Below, one piece after another: positions 43,154 to 52,590 of a DNA stretch of 64,000 nt. A program made the position numbers and the translations under genes. The notes below the pieces were generated by a model, which was not told the origin of the DNA, ran no database searches, and saw only the letters and a program-made list of their open reading frames with translations. The stretch is from Spirochaeta africana DSM 8902 (GTDB lineage Bacteria > Spirochaetota > Spirochaetia > DSM-27196 > DSM-8902): the NCBI RefSeq assembly GCF_000242595.2, contig NC_017098.1, forward strand, positions 3,086,501-3,150,500, in the 5' to 3' direction. Within the stretch, counting starts at the first letter, position 1. Each line of letters opens with the position of its first letter.

Positions 43154-43951
43154 CTACCCGATAGCCGCCGTCCAGGCAATCAGCACCGGCAGCAGCGACT
43201 GCGGCGCTGGCAGGTTTTCTCCACGCACAAGCAGAAAGATCCCGAAACCGATCAGCCCCAGCGCAGCCAGCACAATCAACAGAATAATTGCCTTTGCTAT
43301 CGGGTGGAGTCGACGAACAGCCTTGAGAGGCCGACGGCTGGCAGCCCCAGCCGGAACTTCCTCATCCTCGTAGGGATCATATTCCGGGTGGAAACCGTCA
43401 TTCTCCTCAACCTCGAATCTGGGTGGTTCGGGAAGTTCGGCATCCGGCTCCAGATTGCTGTCCTGCAGCCCTGCCTCCAGCTCACGCTCGAAATCATCGT
43501 CCATGGACAGATCAAGATTGGCAGAGGCATCATCGATATCCTCAAGCCCGCCATCGATCATAACATCGTCTATCTGGTCATCATCGAGTGAGAAATCCGG
43601 AATATCGAACCCGCCGGATTCATTCAGGGTATCAAGGTTAACCGAGAAGCTCTGATAGCTGCCGCTGCCCAGATCGTTAGCGGTGGCCTGCAAGTCGTGC
43701 TGGGTATCCAGCCGAAGCTTCAGTTCAATTTCCCTCTTACCGTCTGCGGTTGGCTCAATATGCTCTAACAGTAAGCTGCCTATGTACTCGGCACCGGCGA
43801 CCTCGTCGGAATCACCGCGGAACAGGTCAATCTGTACACTGCTTTGATGTTCCCGCGCCGGTGCCAGACGCACCCGCTTGTTTGCAACCTCATCATCCCC
43901 GAAAATCGGGTAAAAGCCGCCGTCAGCTGTCTTAATTCCAATATTGGCCAC
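43154..43951 (-). CDS. Membrane-anchored Hsp70 substrate-binding domain without ATPase
   Basis: A 265-residue protein. Residues 1-105 follow the DnaK beta-type substrate-binding domain from its first strand (IGIKTADGG, like GIETLGG of DnaK) through HQSSVQIDLFRGDSDE, YIGSLLLEHIEPTADGKREIELKLRLD and LQATANDLGSGS. No nucleotide-binding domain or helical lid is present. A very acidic region (about 110-205) leads to one transmembrane helix (about 222-245). Topology is probably N-terminal domain in the cytoplasm with a C-terminal anchor. Start is GTG with GAGGAGGG upstream. It is the first gene before slt and ftsK. Function is unknown; holding of unfolded or envelope-bound chains is a guess. Confidence 0.7.
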   Translation of the reverse strand: MANIGIKTADGGFYPIFGDDEVANKRVRLAPAREHQSSVQIDLFRGDSDEVAGAEYIGSLLLEHIEPTADGKREIELKLRLDTQHDLQATANDLGSGSYQSFSVNLDTLNESGGFDIPDFSLDDDQIDDVMIDGGLEDIDDASANLDLSMDDDFERELEAGLQDSNLEPDAELPEPPRFEVEENDGFHPEYDPYEDEEVPAGAASRRPLKAVRRLHPIAKAIILLIVLAALGLIGFGIFLLVRGENLPAPQSLLPVLIAWTAAIG

Positions 43952-43982
43952 ATTCCCTCCTCAGAACGAGGTGTATGACACC

Positions 43983-44041
43983 AGTATACACGCTTTTTCC
44001 CCTGACAACAATTGACATCTGTCTCTCCTCCACAAGATAAT
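43983..44041. promoter_or_regulatory. Divergent promoters of the Hsp70-like and TPR genes
   Basis: Plus strand: TTGACA (44012-44017), 18-base spacer, GATAAT (44036-44041), 6 bases, GTG at 44048. Minus strand: TTGTTG (44011-44006), 17-base spacer, TATACT (43988-43983), giving a leader of about 25 bases with GAGGAGGG. The two -35 boxes abut back to back. Confidence 0.55.
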
Positions 44042-44047
44042 ACTATT

Positions 44048-45406
44048 GTGGGTATAACAGTAGCTATCATAATACTTGCCGTCGTAATTTTCCTGTTACT
44101 GGCGGTTACTCTGGCTGTGCGCAACTCTGATCCCGGCGGTGGAAAGCGGGCGTCCCGGAAACGCAACAAGGATGCTGCCACGCTTATGAAGGAGGCCAAA
44201 AAGAAGCTGGCCTCTAATCCCAAGGATGCCGACGCCCTGCTTACCATGGCCGACATACATTTCGAGGAGGGTGCCTGGGAGAAATGCTTCCGGACCTACG
44301 AAATCCTGATCGACCTCTCCCCGAGCCACCCGCAGATCCCCGAGTTTCATGTAACCCTGCGCCATGCCCTGGCAGCCATGAAGCTCAAGCGCTATGAGGA
44401 TGCCTACAAAAGCATGGTGGTTGCCCGTACCCTGCAGGCAGACCAGTTTGATGTAAACTACAATCTCGGCTTCCTGGAATACCAGCGTAAAAACTACGAG
44501 AAGGCCATCCAGCTGCTGCGTGCCGCAGAAACCCAGGAGCCTGAACATATCGACACACGTCGCTATCTTGGTCAGGCGTATGCCAAGGCAAAAAAATACA
44601 AGGACGCCATCAATCGGCTCAAATCGGTGGTCGATGCACAACCCGACGACAAGGCCTCGCTGTTCATTATGGCGCAGTGCTTCTATGATTCCGGACAGAA
44701 CGAGAAGGCCTTGCGGATTTTTTCGCATCTGCGTCCGGATCCCAAGTGGGGTCCGCAAGCATCGCTGTACGCCGGGACGATCAATGTAAAGCTGCGTCGC
44801 TATGAACAGGCCCAGCTTGATTTCGAGATCGGACTGCGTCACCAGCAAATCCCGACCGACATCATGCTGGAGCTCAAGTACCGCCTGGCGGCCGCATACT
44901 CCCGCAACCAGGAACTTGACCGGGCACTGCCGCTGCTGCACGAGATCCGCAATACAAATCCGAATTACAAGGATGTACAGGCCCAGATTGCATCTGCATC
45001 GGAGCTGCATCAGAACCGCAATCTCCAGACCTACCTGATTGCCCCACCATCGGAGTTTGTGACCCTCTGCCGCAAGCTTACCTCCAGCTATTTCCCGCAA
45101 AGCCAGACCAAGATCACCGATATCAGTGTACAGAAAAGTGAATACACCGATATCCTTGCAGAAATAGAAACCAGCAAATGGATGGATGTAATTCTGTTCC
45201 GCTTTATCCGCTCTACCGGTCAGGTGGGTGAGTTCATGCTGCGTGACTTTCACGGGCGTATCAAGGAATGCAAGGCCGGGCGTGGGCTGTGCTTTACCGC
45301 CGGGAAATTTACCGAGGGGGCCGAGGCGTTTGTCGAGGCACGTCTTATCGATCTGATCCCCAAGGATGAGCTGCTCAAGCGTCTGCGCGCGCTGTCCCGT
45401 CGCTGA
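44048..45406 (+). CDS. Membrane-anchored TPR protein
   Basis: A 452-residue protein: one N-terminal transmembrane helix (about 2-22), a Lys/Arg-rich stretch, then about eight TPR-like repeats (about 45-325; for example DADALLTMADIHFEEGAWEKCFRTYEILIDLSP and FDVNYNLGFLEYQRKNYEKAIQLLRAAE), and a C-terminal domain (about 340-452) of unknown family. The TTG at 44012, which opens the frame, is the -35 box itself; GTG at 44048 falls at the predicted transcription start and keeps the whole membrane helix, so it is preferred. It may scaffold a membrane complex; divergent from the Hsp70-like gene. Confidence 0.75.
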   Translation: MGITVAIIILAVVIFLLLAVTLAVRNSDPGGGKRASRKRNKDAATLMKEAKKKLASNPKDADALLTMADIHFEEGAWEKCFRTYEILIDLSPSHPQIPEFHVTLRHALAAMKLKRYEDAYKSMVVARTLQADQFDVNYNLGFLEYQRKNYEKAIQLLRAAETQEPEHIDTRRYLGQAYAKAKKYKDAINRLKSVVDAQPDDKASLFIMAQCFYDSGQNEKALRIFSHLRPDPKWGPQASLYAGTINVKLRRYEQAQLDFEIGLRHQQIPTDIMLELKYRLAAAYSRNQELDRALPLLHEIRNTNPNYKDVQAQIASASELHQNRNLQTYLIAPPSEFVTLCRKLTSSYFPQSQTKITDISVQKSEYTDILAEIETSKWMDVILFRFIRSTGQVGEFMLRDFHGRIKECKAGRGLCFTAGKFTEGAEAFVEARLIDLIPKDELLKRLRALSRR

Positions 45407-45472
45407 TCTGGCGGGACCTCTCTGGGTCCTGGTACTTCGCGCTGCCGGTACCCCCCGACTATACGATCATTC

Positions 45473-46138
45473 TTACGGCTGACATATCGCCAGGCAGCGC
45501 TGCTCGGATACCCCCGGTACCTGCAATGGCTGTATCCGCCCCGAAATCCCGGCGGCATCCAGCTCGGCTCCGGCAGTTGCCGGATCCCCCTTGTACAGCA
45601 CCCAATGACCGCCGGGGGCGGTGATCCGTCGCATCCCGGCCACAATCTCCGGCTGCAGCGGGCGGAAGGCCCGGCTGACCAGCACCGCATAGCTGTCGCT
45701 GACGGCAGCAAGATCCTGCTGGACTACCTGCAGGGAATAATCCGGCAGCAAAGCCGCAATGTTGCGCAGAAATCCGCAACGCTTTCCTGATCTCTCGACC
45801 AGGGTTACCCTGAGCCGCGGCATCGCAATCTGCAGCACCACCCCGGGGAACCCGTTACCGCTTCCCAGATCGGCCACGGATGTCGCTGTATCGGATGCCG
45901 CTGTATCGGATGCCGCTGCATCGGAAACCCTATCCAGCAGATATGGCACCCCAGCCAGTGAATCAAGGAAATGCTTACGGATCAGCTCGGGGCCCGAGGC
46001 ATTTACCAGACCCAGGCGCGGGTTCCAGAGGGCGATCTCCCGGCCGTACAAATGCAGATCCCTGAGCTGCCGGTCGTCCAGCACCACCCCGAGCTGTCGA
46101 GCGCCATCAGCCAACAGCTGTGCATCAGCATCGTTCAT
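45473..46138 (-). CDS. rsmG: 16S rRNA (guanine-N7) methyltransferase RsmG
   Basis: A 221-residue SAM-dependent enzyme methylating G527 of 16S rRNA (E. coli numbering). Motifs: LVNASGPELIRKHFLDSL, SAM site VADLGSGNGFPGVVL, VERSGKRCGFLRN and VSRAFRPL. Just before the SAM motif, a 15-residue low-complexity insertion (SDAAASDTAASDT, about 72-86) is encoded by a triplicated 15-bp unit. Its ATG overlaps the mnmG stop (ATGA), the classical mnmE-mnmG-rsmG order. Confidence 0.93.
   Translation of the reverse strand: MNDADAQLLADGARQLGVVLDDRQLRDLHLYGREIALWNPRLGLVNASGPELIRKHFLDSLAGVPYLLDRVSDAAASDTAASDTATSVADLGSGNGFPGVVLQIAMPRLRVTLVERSGKRCGFLRNIAALLPDYSLQVVQQDLAAVSDSYAVLVSRAFRPLQPEIVAGMRRITAPGGHWVLYKGDPATAGAELDAAGISGRIQPLQVPGVSEQRCLAICQP
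45879..45923. repeat. Three 15-bp tandem units in rsmG
   Basis: GATGTCGCTGTATCG (45879-45893), GATGCCGCTGTATCG (45894-45908) and GATGCCGCTGCATCG (45909-45923). Each adds five residues (Ser-Asp-x-Ala/Thr-Ala type) to RsmG, so slippage here keeps the frame. Confidence 0.9.
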
Positions 46139-48057
46139 CAGCTGCTCCGCCCGAAGGCAACCATCAGCACCGCGATATCCGAATTGCGGATGCCACTGAT
46201 GCGTGAGGCCTGTCCTACCGACAGCGGTTGAACCCGGCTCAGCTTTTCCCGAGCCTCATTGGAAAGCCCCTCTATACCATCGTAGCGCGTCTCGGCTGGT
46301 ATTCTGATCTTTTCAATCTTCCGGAATCGCTCGATCTGCTTCTCCTGACGGGCCACATAGCCCTCGTACTTTACATCCAGCTCAACCTGCCGCACCCAGT
46401 CATCAGGGTAGGCAGCGAACTCTGGCGCCAGCTGAACCAGGGTGCGCATGGACATCGAAGGATCCTTCAGCACCAGGTAAAAGCTCTTACCCAGACTCCG
46501 GGACAGAAATTCGCGCGAACCGTTCAAGTCCAGATCTGCTGCAAGATCGGCAGCGGTCAGCTTGCGCCGCTTCAACAGCTTTTTCATAGCCTCTATCGCA
46601 TCGCGCTTGGCACGAAAGCGTGCATATCGCTCCTCCGAGTGCAGACCGATCTCGTACCCCAGATCATAGAGTCGCATATCGCTGGAGTCATAGCGAAGAT
46701 TGATCCGATGCTCGGCCCGGGAGGTGAACATGCGATAGGGCTCCTCGGTTCCCTTGGTCACCAGATCGTCGATCAATACCCCGATATAGGCATCGGCGCG
46801 AGACAGCATCACCGGATCCCGTCCCTGCAGCCGGCGTGCTGCATTTATCCCGGCAAGCAGCCCCTGGGCTGCTGCCTCCTCATACCCGGAGGTCCCGTTG
46901 GTCTGCCCGGCTACATACAGCCCCTGCACCAGTTTGGTTTCCAGGGTTGGATATAGCTGACTCGGATCAATATGGTCGTACTCGACGGCGTACCCCGGGC
47001 GCATGATTTTGGCATTCTCCAACCCGGGGATAGTGCGAATAAACGCCTCCTGCACATCCTCCGGCATCGACGAGGATATCCCGTTCAGGTACATCTCGTC
47101 GGTATCCAGCCCCTCCGGCTCGATAAAGATCTGATGACGATCGCGATCGGGAAATTTCTGCACCTTGTCCTCGAGGGACGGACAGTAGCGCGGTCCGGAT
47201 CCCACAATCGCACCGGAATAGAGGGGTGATCGCTGCATGTTATCCCGAATAACCTGGTGGGTCGCATCGTTGGTAAAGGTGATAAAACAGGGAAGCATCG
47301 GACGCTCCACCCCTTCCTCACGGGAGAAAGAGAACGGCACAATGTCCTCGTCGCCGAACTGCGGCTCCAGCTTACTGAAGTCGAGCGAGCTGCGCGCAAC
47401 CCGTGCCGGCGTACCGGTCTTCATTCTCCCCAGGCGGAATCCCAGTCTGCGCATAGGCTGCTCAAGCCCATGGGCTGCCGGCTCGGAAATGCGCCCGGCG
47501 GTCTGGGTGTACTCCCCGATAAATATCCGGCCGTTCAGAAAGGTGCCGGTGGTTAAAACCACCACCTTCGCCGCAAACCGCCGACCTCGCTCGGTTACGA
47601 CCCCGGAGATTCGCGGGAGCTCGGTTTCATTATCCTGCAGTCCCGCGTCCGGAAGCTGCGATGCATCAAGCCCGATATCCAGCATGAAATCCGTTACAGT
47701 GTCCTGGAAGAGCTCCAGATTATCCTGCCGTTCCAGGGTTTTTTTGGCCAGATTCTGGTAGGCGACCTTGTCTGCCTGCGCCCGCGGAGCCTGCACGGCC
47801 GGGCCCTTGCTGCGATTCAGCACCCGGAACTGGATCATGGTAGCATCAATTATTCGCCCCATTTCCCCACCAAGGGCGTCAATCTCCCGTACCATATTCC
47901 CCTTGGCCAGTCCGCCAACGGCAGGGTTGCAGGACAGTTTCCCGATGGTGTCCAGATTCTGGGTTATCATAAGGGTGGAGAAGCCAAGGCGTGCCAGCGC
48001 CAGCGAGGCCTCAATACCGGCATGCCCGCCACCAACTACAATTGCATCGTAATCCAT
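46138..48057 (-). CDS. mnmG: tRNA uridine-5-carboxymethylaminomethyl modification protein MnmG
   Basis: A 639-residue FAD enzyme. FAD site [19 protein letters not shown] at the N terminus, [63 protein letters not shown] and the C-terminal MnmE-binding helical domain ([25 protein letters not shown]) are all present. With MnmE it modifies U34 of several tRNAs. It lies 32 bp after mnmE with no clear ribosome-binding site. Confidence 0.96.
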   Translation of the reverse strand: MDYDAIVVGGGHAGIEASLALARLGFSTLMITQNLDTIGKLSCNPAVGGLAKGNMVREIDALGGEMGRIIDATMIQFRVLNRSKGPAVQAPRAQADKVAYQNLAKKTLERQDNLELFQDTVTDFMLDIGLDASQLPDAGLQDNETELPRISGVVTERGRRFAAKVVVLTTGTFLNGRIFIGEYTQTAGRISEPAAHGLEQPMRRLGFRLGRMKTGTPARVARSSLDFSKLEPQFGDEDIVPFSFSREEGVERPMLPCFITFTNDATHQVIRDNMQRSPLYSGAIVGSGPRYCPSLEDKVQKFPDRDRHQIFIEPEGLDTDEMYLNGISSSMPEDVQEAFIRTIPGLENAKIMRPGYAVEYDHIDPSQLYPTLETKLVQGLYVAGQTNGTSGYEEAAAQGLLAGINAARRLQGRDPVMLSRADAYIGVLIDDLVTKGTEEPYRMFTSRAEHRINLRYDSSDMRLYDLGYEIGLHSEERYARFRAKRDAIEAMKKLLKRRKLTAADLAADLDLNGSREFLSRSLGKSFYLVLKDPSMSMRTLVQLAPEFAAYPDDWVRQVELDVKYEGYVARQEKQIERFRKIEKIRIPAETRYDGIEGLSNEAREKLSRVQPLSVGQASRISGIRNSDIAVLMVAFGRSS

Positions 48058-48089
48058 AGCTTTTTTGTATCATATCCGCAAGAAAAAGA

Positions 48090-49469
48090 CTATTTCCCTA
48101 CGCAGAAGCCGCTGAACATTGCATCCAGGACGTCCGCCGAGGTGACCTCGCCGGTAATCTCGCCCAGTGCTCCCAGCACCTCCTGCAGGTCCAGCGCAAG
48201 GATATCCATAGGCTCACCGGCATCTACGTCCGACGCCACCTGGTCGAGTCCCTGTAAGGCACGCAGCAGCAAATCATGCTGACGCTGGGAATCGATCACC
48301 ACAGCCCCGTCCGAGATCCCCTCTCCCTGACCAACCGACGCCAGCACTGCATGGTGCAGGGCGTCAAGACCCGCCCCTGTTCTGGCACTGATGGCTACGG
48401 CGTCGGACGGCAGCTTGTCCGGCAGATCTGCATCAGCCGTATCCAGCTTGTTCCAGACCTGGATACACGGCACCCCGCTGTCACGGATCTGCTCAAGCCG
48501 GGACAGGTCTTCAGGCTGCAGCCCCTCGACGGCATCGATCAGATACAGCACCAGGGCGGCCGACTCTATGATCATACCTGAGCGACGAATCCCCTCAAAC
48601 TCCACGGATTCATCGGTGTCGCGCAGGCCGGCTGTATCGAACAGGCGCACCGGGATTCCCTCTATACTTACCATGGTCTCGATATAATCCCGGGTGGTTC
48701 CGTGCTGATCCGAAACAATCGACCTGTCCTCACGGACCAGCAGATTAAACAGGCTGGACTTGCCGGCATTCGTTCGCCCTGCCAGGGCGATGCGCACCCC
48801 CTCCTGGTAGAGCCGGCCACTGCGGTAGGTGGATTGCAGCCCGCGCAGCTCCTGACGGGCAAAATCGATATCTGACCGGGGCAGCGGAACCTCACCGATC
48901 TCATCTTCCGGGTAATCGAGCTGGATCGATACCGCAGCCATTGCCTGTACCAGCCGCTGCTTGACTGCATCTATCCGCTGAAAGATACCGCCGGACAAAC
49001 GCGCCAGTGCCAGCGAATGTGCCGTCCTGGTTTTCGCCGTCACCAGCTCCTGCACTGCCTCGGCTCGGGTAAGATCCAGCTTTCCGTTCAGGAAGGCCCG
49101 CAGGGTAAACTCGCCGGGTTCGGCGGAACGAAACCCGTGCTGCAACAGCAGCCCCATAATCGCCTGCAGACCGGCCGGGCTGCCATGACACGAAAACTCG
49201 AGACTCTCCTGTCCGGTGTAACTGCGCGGGGCACGAAAGACCGTGGCCAGGACCTCGTCATAGCGCTGCCCGGAGGCCGGGTCCTGCAGATAGCCATGCA
49301 GTACCGTGTGGCCCTCTGCTGCCCGCAGCTGATCCGGGCGACTGAACAGTGCGCTGCACAGCTCGATACAGCCATCCCCACTGGTGCGAATAACCCCGAT
49401 TGCGCCCTCACCAAACGGGGTTGCAACCGCCGCAATCGGGTCGTCAGATAGCGATAGATAGGTGCTCAT
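48090..49469 (-). CDS. mnmE: tRNA modification GTPase MnmE
   Basis: A 459-residue protein: N-terminal folate-binding domain (DPIAAVATPFGEGAIGVIRTSG), helical domain, inserted G domain (GRTNAGKSSLFNLL, GTTRDYIE, DTAGLRDT, NKLD) and the C-terminal FCVGK with the catalytic Cys. It is K+-dependent and works with MnmG. ATG at 49469 is preferred over the ATG two codons upstream because TACCTT ends 6 bases before it. First gene of the mnmE-mnmG-rsmG operon. Confidence 0.95.
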   Translation of the reverse strand: MSTYLSLSDDPIAAVATPFGEGAIGVIRTSGDGCIELCSALFSRPDQLRAAEGHTVLHGYLQDPASGQRYDEVLATVFRAPRSYTGQESLEFSCHGSPAGLQAIMGLLLQHGFRSAEPGEFTLRAFLNGKLDLTRAEAVQELVTAKTRTAHSLALARLSGGIFQRIDAVKQRLVQAMAAVSIQLDYPEDEIGEVPLPRSDIDFARQELRGLQSTYRSGRLYQEGVRIALAGRTNAGKSSLFNLLVREDRSIVSDQHGTTRDYIETMVSIEGIPVRLFDTAGLRDTDESVEFEGIRRSGMIIESAALVLYLIDAVEGLQPEDLSRLEQIRDSGVPCIQVWNKLDTADADLPDKLPSDAVAISARTGAGLDALHHAVLASVGQGEGISDGAVVIDSQRQHDLLLRALQGLDQVASDVDAGEPMDILALDLQEVLGALGEITGEVTSADVLDAMFSGFCVGK

Positions 49470-49475
49470 AGCCAT

Positions 49476-49521
49476 AAGGTACCGTTAAACAATTGACCGT
49501 GGCTACCAGAGAGCGTACCAT
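49476..49521. promoter_or_regulatory. Divergent promoters of mnmE and the glycerophosphodiesterase
   Basis: Plus strand: TTGACC (49493-49498), 17-base spacer, TACCAT (49516-49521), start near 49528. Minus strand: TACCTT (49481-49476), 6 bases before the mnmE ATG; its -35 is weak (TAGCCA at an 18-base spacing). Confidence 0.45.
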
Positions 49522-49555
49522 ATCCCTACCCGAACCAGGAAAGCGAGAACCAGCC

Positions 49556-50365
49556 ATGCATATACCCCGCGGATTTTCCAGTCATCAGCTCCCGTTGTTG
49601 TTTGCTCATAGAGGCCTGCGCACCGGCTTCCCGGAAAACACCATGGCAGCCTTCACTGCCGCCAGACAGCAGCAGATACCCGGGATTGAACTCGATGTCC
49701 ATATAACCGCTGACGGAAAGGTTGTAGTAGTACACGATGATGACCTGACACGGGTTGGCAACTGCCCGCTGGTGATTGAGGAATCCCGTTGGGATGATCT
49801 GCGCAGGATTGATATCGGCAGCCACTGCAGTCGGGAATTCTCGGCAGAGCGGATCCCCCTGCTCGAGGACGTGCTGGCGACCTTCGGCCAGGACTGCTAT
49901 ATAGATATTGAACTGAAGAATTCGGTGCGACTGGATCGAGGTCTTGCGGCCGCCACTGCCGCGGTCATTCGTCGGGTACAGCCAGCCAGGCCACTGCTGA
50001 TATCCAGCTTTAATCCCCTGGAGCTGAAGCGCTTCCGTACGCAGATGCCTGAGCTGCCGACCGCAGCAATCTACTCGCGGGACGCAGAGGTGCCCTGGTA
50101 CCTGCGCAGCGGATGGGGATCCTGGATCGCGCGCACCGATGGCCGAAAACCGAAACGCGATATTGTACCTGAACGGCTGGCCGGTATCTTACGGCGGCGC
50201 TGGATTCTGCCATGGACAGTAAATGATGCCCGGGAAGGACTGGACCTGCTGCAGCGAGGTGCCATCGGTATCGTGTCGGACGACCCCCGACCACTTATGC
50301 AGCTGTTACGGGAGACTTCTGACCAGATCCTGCCCGATGCCCCCTCCCAGGTTACGAAACGCTGA
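49556..50365 (+). CDS. Glycerophosphodiester phosphodiesterase
   Basis: A 269-residue cytosolic GDPD enzyme giving glycerol 3-phosphate and an alcohol. Active-site motifs FAHRGLRTGFPENTMAAF and ELDVHITADGKVVVVHDDDLTR, then DIELKN and the late PWTVNDAREG strand are intact. No signal peptide is visible with this start. ATG at 49556 is chosen because the first codons of the longer frame (TTG at 49493) are the -35 box. The 3' end overlaps the convergent lipoprotein gene by 60 bp. Confidence 0.9.
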   Translation: MHIPRGFSSHQLPLLFAHRGLRTGFPENTMAAFTAARQQQIPGIELDVHITADGKVVVVHDDDLTRVGNCPLVIEESRWDDLRRIDIGSHCSREFSAERIPLLEDVLATFGQDCYIDIELKNSVRLDRGLAAATAAVIRRVQPARPLLISSFNPLELKRFRTQMPELPTAAIYSRDAEVPWYLRSGWGSWIARTDGRKPKRDIVPERLAGILRRRWILPWTVNDAREGLDLLQRGAIGIVSDDPRPLMQLLRETSDQILPDAPSQVTKR

Positions 50366-51802
50366 TGAAATAGCCCGGCCGGAACTTCCTGCCCGGGCGC
50401 GGCTGGAGGTAGAGGTGGTGTACAGCACCGTGCCGCTGTGGATATCCACCGCCTGTACACTGCCACTCACATTAACGATAAAACCGTCGGCCTCATCAAA
50501 CTCGCGTATCCCGGCGCTCCCGAATACCAGTCTTTCGATCTCGTCCCCATAGCCCGCCCGTACTGCCTGCAGCAGCTCAGCCTCGGACAGCTCCAGCAGA
50601 ACTGACGGGTTCATGCTGATACTCCGAACCTGGAACCCGGCATCCAGCAATGCTTCGCGCACCCCCTCGCCGGTAGCCTGCTCCCGGATCGGGCTGCCGG
50701 CAATGTCGGTGTCCAGAATCAGTACGGCTGTCGGAATGTTCCGTGCCCGACTCTCTACATCTAATGCCACCGCTGTACGGGCAGACAGGATCACGTCTTC
50801 CAGGGAACGTACCAGCGAACGATACCGTCCACCAAGGCGGAACAGCGGCTCCATGCTGCCGGAGAGATCAAGACTCATGGTAACCCGTTCGCTGCCGACA
50901 AAGCTCGGCGCGGGATGCCGGAACTGTGCCAGACCGGCGGAATCGGTACGCACCTGCGCCGTACGGATAGCCAGCCTGCGCCCATTCAGCATCTCGCGGT
51001 AGCCAACCTGGATCGGCAGATCCGCTACCGGCTCGCGCCGGCCATCCCGCTGATAGTAGACATATACCCCGATCGGCTCCCCGACCGGCTCATGTACAAC
51101 CCCGGCTACACGATCAAAGGTCGGTTCGAACACCAGATTTTCCACAATCTGTCTGGCAAGCACCATGTTCCGATCGAACCGGATATCCGCGTTGGCAACC
51201 TCGCTGGCAGCCGCCGCTGCAGCTGCCTGCAGCAGAAACGGCAGCGCTGCCCCGTAGCGCCCCTGCTGGTACAGCTCATGCCCGCGCCGCTCCGGCACAT
51301 CGATGGCATCAAGCTGTTCCTGGAACAGCTCACGGAATCGCTGCTGCTCTGCCTCCAGCTGGGACCGTTCATAGCGACCCAGCAGATACACAATGACCTG
51401 CCCCTCGTGCCTGGCGACAAAACTGTCGATAACCTGGAACCCGCTGACAACCGCCTGCCCCCGCTGCTGCACCTGCTCAACCAGCTCGGCCTGATAGCTG
51501 TCAAGATCGGACCTGGCGATGGCGCTTGTCTCGGCAGTGATCTCTACCCCGATAAACCGGATGATCTCGTTGATCATGTTGTAGGTAGCGGCCTCCTCAG
51601 CCTGGGGCTGAATGCCGTCCGGATCCAGTGCCGAACCGACAAAGTATTCGTAGCGATCATCGCCGGCAGGGCGCTGCAGCACCCAGTCAGGTGCATCACG
51701 GTACTGCGGTTCGGTAGCACAGCCGACACCGAACACCAGCAGCACCAGCAGAAGCCAGAAAAAGGAGGTCGTGTATGTATTCAGGAAACGGGTTTGCTGC
51801 AT
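50306..51802 (-). CDS. LPP20-type lipoprotein of unknown function
   Basis: A 498-residue lipoprotein: signal with lipobox FGVGC (Cys 28), an LPP20-like domain (about 35-155; APDWVLQRPAGDDRYEYFVGSALDPDG, AATYNMINEIIRFIGVEI), a helical middle containing repeats like TPR (about 160-210), and C-terminal beta-rich domains (about 225-498) including a region resembling curli-type or CsgG-like assembly proteins (RNIPTAVLILDTDIAGSP). Weak ribosome-binding site (GAAAGG). It lies just beyond the terminator of the upstream lipoprotein operon, so it has its own promoter. Function not known. Confidence 0.6.
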   Translation of the reverse strand: MQQTRFLNTYTTSFFWLLLVLLVFGVGCATEPQYRDAPDWVLQRPAGDDRYEYFVGSALDPDGIQPQAEEAATYNMINEIIRFIGVEITAETSAIARSDLDSYQAELVEQVQQRGQAVVSGFQVIDSFVARHEGQVIVYLLGRYERSQLEAEQQRFRELFQEQLDAIDVPERRGHELYQQGRYGAALPFLLQAAAAAAASEVANADIRFDRNMVLARQIVENLVFEPTFDRVAGVVHEPVGEPIGVYVYYQRDGRREPVADLPIQVGYREMLNGRRLAIRTAQVRTDSAGLAQFRHPAPSFVGSERVTMSLDLSGSMEPLFRLGGRYRSLVRSLEDVILSARTAVALDVESRARNIPTAVLILDTDIAGSPIREQATGEGVREALLDAGFQVRSISMNPSVLLELSEAELLQAVRAGYGDEIERLVFGSAGIREFDEADGFIVNVSGSVQAVDIHSGTVLYTTSTSSRARAGSSGRAISSAFRNLGGGIGQDLVRSLP

Positions 51803-51837
51803 CTTACTGCCTTTCTAAAAATCTCACTGCCATACGC

Positions 51838-51870
51838 AAAAAAACGGCCGCATGCAGCTGCATGCGGCCT
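51838..51870 (-). terminator. Terminator built on a perfect 24-bp palindrome
   Basis: Half-site GGCCGCATGCAG and its exact reverse complement (51846-51869), followed on the minus strand by seven T (51844-51838). It ends the operon whose last gene stops at 51876. Confidence 0.85.
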
Positions 51871-51875
51871 GTTGT

Positions 51876-52532
51876 TTACATAAACCGGCCGCTTTGCACC
51901 AGATCACGAACACGCTGTTCGTTGTCGTCCAGCTCCTCTTCTGCCCGGGCATCATCAACCGCATTGGCGATCTGCTCATCCAGGACATCACGGTCGATCG
52001 TCATCAGGACGATTGCGCGATACTCCTCACGATCGATATTTCCCTGTTCGTCGAACCAGCGGATATGAATCCACCAGTCACCGGCAGTACTGCGCCCGCT
52101 GAACTGCGCCTCGCTGATCGAGGTAACCACCTCTTCCAGGTAGGCGGCGACATCATCCAGGTCACCGGCGAGTGCCCCGGTAAAGTACTGCTCGACCCGG
52201 GTGCTTACCCGCTGGGAAAATTCCGCATTGGCGTTGAAATTGGTAACCCAGCGCTGTACCGCAGTCAGATTGCCGCCGGTCTGTTCGGCCACAATAACAT
52301 ACTGCCCCTCATACTCCGGCATTGCCTCCAGCGCGGCTGATCCCTCGAGTGAGCGGATTACCCATTCCGGGGTATCTACACCGAGCACCGAACCCTTGTG
52401 CTGAAGAATCTCGAACCGGGCGGTGGTCTCATCGGCCGGAACCCTGCGTTCCGGTTCCGGCTCGGGCGCCGGTGCTGTACGACACCCCATGGCAACCGCC
52501 GCAACCATCAGAACCAAAGCTATCTTTTTCAT
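51876..52532 (-). CDS. Small lipoprotein of the same envelope cluster
   Basis: A 218-residue lipoprotein: signal MKKIALVLM with lipobox VAMGC (Cys 17), a short Pro/Glu tether, then an LPP20-like domain (TPEWVIRSLEGSAALEAMPEYEGQYVIVAEQTGGNLTAVQRWVTNFNA, about 55-110) and an amphipathic helical C terminus. ATG at 52532 has GGAGGAAGC upstream. Last gene of the three-gene operon 55446-51876. No enzymatic motif is seen. Confidence 0.65.
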   Translation of the reverse strand: MKKIALVLMVAAVAMGCRTAPAPEPEPERRVPADETTARFEILQHKGSVLGVDTPEWVIRSLEGSAALEAMPEYEGQYVIVAEQTGGNLTAVQRWVTNFNANAEFSQRVSTRVEQYFTGALAGDLDDVAAYLEEVVTSISEAQFSGRSTAGDWWIHIRWFDEQGNIDREEYRAIVLMTIDRDVLDEQIANAVDDARAEEELDDNEQRVRDLVQSGRFM

Positions 52533-52590
52533 GCTTCCTCCTGTAATTCTGGATACCCCTATAGTATCCCGCTTTCTGCAATAATCCATG

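Noticed and set aside
44012-44047. TTG start for the TPR gene
   Set aside because: The TTG is the first part of a TTGACA -35 box with GATAAT 18 bases later; GTG at 44048 fits the transcription start and keeps the membrane helix.
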